From: an uncultured Eubacteriales bacterium
GTDB taxonomy: Bacteria; Bacillota; Clostridia; Oscillospirales; Acutalibacteraceae
Direction: 5' to 3'
DNA length: 5,840 nt
Assembly (NCBI GenBank): GCA_900313475.1
Contig: OMRJ01000068.1
Location: forward strand, 1-5,840
The notes under the pieces are model-generated. The model saw only the letters and a list, made by a program, of their open reading frames with translations. It was not told where the DNA came from and made no database searches. The position numbers and the translations under genes were made by a program. Below, in pieces: positions 4,918 to 5,840 of the stretch (positions within the stretch are counted from its first letter, which is position 1; each line of letters opens with the position of its first letter).

Positions 4918-5840
4918 ATGAACAGATTTGTTTTGAACGAGACTTCTTACCACGGCGCGGGAGCAATAAAAGCTATCCCGAAGGAAATTAAAGCGCGCGG
5001 CTTTAACAAGGTGTTTCTTGCAACGGATCCCGATCTTATAAAGTTCGGCATTACGGGGAAGGTCTCCGCTCTCCTTGATAAAGCGGGAATCGAATATTCG
5101 GTTTATTCCGATATAAAAGCCAACCCTACCATAGAAAATGTTCAGCACGGTGTCGAAGAATTTAAAAAGTCCGGAGCGGACTGCATTGTTGCCGTCGGCG
5201 GCGGCTCGTCGATGGACACTTCAAAGGCAATAGGCATTATAATCGCGAATCCCGAATTTGCCGATGTCCGTTCGCTTGAAGGTTTTTCAGCGACCGTAAA
5301 GCCCTGCGTCCCGATAATTGCCGTTCCCACAACAGCCGGCACCGCAGCGGAGGTCACCATAAATTATGTTATTACAGACGTGGAGAAAAAGCGTAAGTTT
5401 GTATGCGTTGACGTTCACGATATCCCGGTCGTCGCGGTAGTTGACCCCGAAATGATGAGTTCAATGCCGGCATCCCTTACGGCTGCTACCGGTATGGACG
5501 CACTGACTCATGCCATAGAAGGTTATATTACAAAGGGCGCATGGGAGCTTTCGGATATGTTCCATCTTAAGGCTATCGAGATTATCTCAAAGAATCTCAG
5601 AGGCGCAGTTAAGAACGAAAGTAACGGTCGGGAGGGTATGGCTCTCGGTCAGTATGTTGCCGGAATGGGATTCTCAAATGTCGGCTTGGGTGTCGACCAC
5701 TCGATGGCGCACACGCTTTCCGCTTATTATGACACTCCGCACGGTAAGGCATGTGCAATACTTCTGCCGGCAGTAATGGCATACAACGCCGAATATACAG
5801 GCGAAAAATATAAGGACATTGCAAAAGCTATGGGTGTTGA
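4918..5840 (+). CDS. fucO: Lactaldehyde reductase, iron-dependent alcohol dehydrogenase (3' truncated by window)
   Basis: This cytoplasmic group III Fe-dependent dehydrogenase reduces L-lactaldehyde to (S)-1,2-propanediol with NADH (EC 1.1.1.77), disposing of lactaldehyde and reductant from anaerobic rhamnose or fucose breakdown. The window carries 307 residues; the family has about 382, so roughly the last 75 lie beyond the edge. Visible features are the GGGSSMDTSKA pyrophosphate-binding motif (94-104), NPEFADVRSLEG (111-122), TTAGTAAEVTINYVITD (138-154) and a FucO-like segment EMALGQYVAGMGFSNVGLG region (239-258). Iron ligands by offset from E. coli FucO are D194, H198, H261 and H275, all present. 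Whole stretches are near-identical to E. coli FucO, which separates it from butanol or glycerol dehydrogenases. Directly following rhaA, it points to rhamnose rather than ethanol metabolism. The frame is intact to the edge. Confidence 0.95.
   Translation, partial: MNRFVLNETSYHGAGAIKAIPKEIKARGFNKVFLATDPDLIKFGITGKVSALLDKAGIEYSVYSDIKANPTIENVQHGVEEFKKSGADCIVAVGGGSSMDTSKAIGIIIANPEFADVRSLEGFSATVKPCVPIIAVPTTAGTAAEVTINYVITDVEKKRKFVCVDVHDIPVVAVVDPEMMSSMPASLTAATGMDALTHAIEGYITKGAWELSDMFHLKAIEIISKNLRGAVKNESNGREGMALGQYVAGMGFSNVGLGVDHSMAHTLSAYYDTPHGKACAILLPAVMAYNAEYTGEKYKDIAKAMGV

Noticed and set aside
4771..5148. Minus-strand frame of 125 codons across the rhaA-fucO gap
   Set aside because: Most of it is antisense to the clear fucO coding sequence, it has no ribosome binding site I can support, and its translation resembles nothing.

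Overview
The window reads as a chromosomal segment of a Gram-positive anaerobe, most likely a gut-type Clostridia/Firmicutes member. This is inferred from strong GGAGG-type ribosome binding sites, tightly packed or overlapping genes, an OmpR/short-linker histidine kinase pair of clostridial style, a DUF1893 protein, and an anaerobic rhamnose-to-propanediol route. No mobile element, CRISPR array, tRNA or rRNA gene was recognised, and the species cannot be named from the sequence.

Layout. Positions 1-600 are an AT-rich, largely non-coding divergent region. A very strong leftward promoter (195-223, TTGACA / 17 nt / TGG-TATAGT) fires toward the left edge. A separate rightward promoter (547-575) sits just ahead of the first gene. 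From 601 everything runs rightward: an OmpR-family response regulator (601-1272), its membrane histidine kinase (1273-2538, directly abutting), a DUF1893 protein (2535-2966, 4-nt overlap), a YfcE-type metallophosphoesterase (2963-3508, 4-nt overlap), L-rhamnose isomerase rhaA (3532-4770, 23-nt gap) and, after a structured 147-bp gap, the first 307 codons of an iron-dependent lactaldehyde reductase fucO (4918 to the right edge). No convincing intrinsic terminator lies between any of these genes.

How the genes fit together. RhaA converts L-rhamnose to L-rhamnulose. Aldol cleavage of rhamnulose-1-phosphate (kinase and aldolase genes are not in the window) gives L-lactaldehyde, which FucO reduces to 1,2-propanediol to reoxidise NADH in the absence of oxygen. 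The two-component system sits upstream in the same run of genes and could be transcribed with them, but nothing in the sequence proves it senses rhamnose. The two small genes in the middle (DUF1893 and phosphodiesterase) have no obvious sugar role.

The most interesting non-coding signals are a perfect 16-bp palindrome and an overlapping potential long-range stem just before fucO, and the strong leftward promoter, which has no recognisable ribosome binding site or start downstream of it within the window. I found no clear evidence of a wholly new system.
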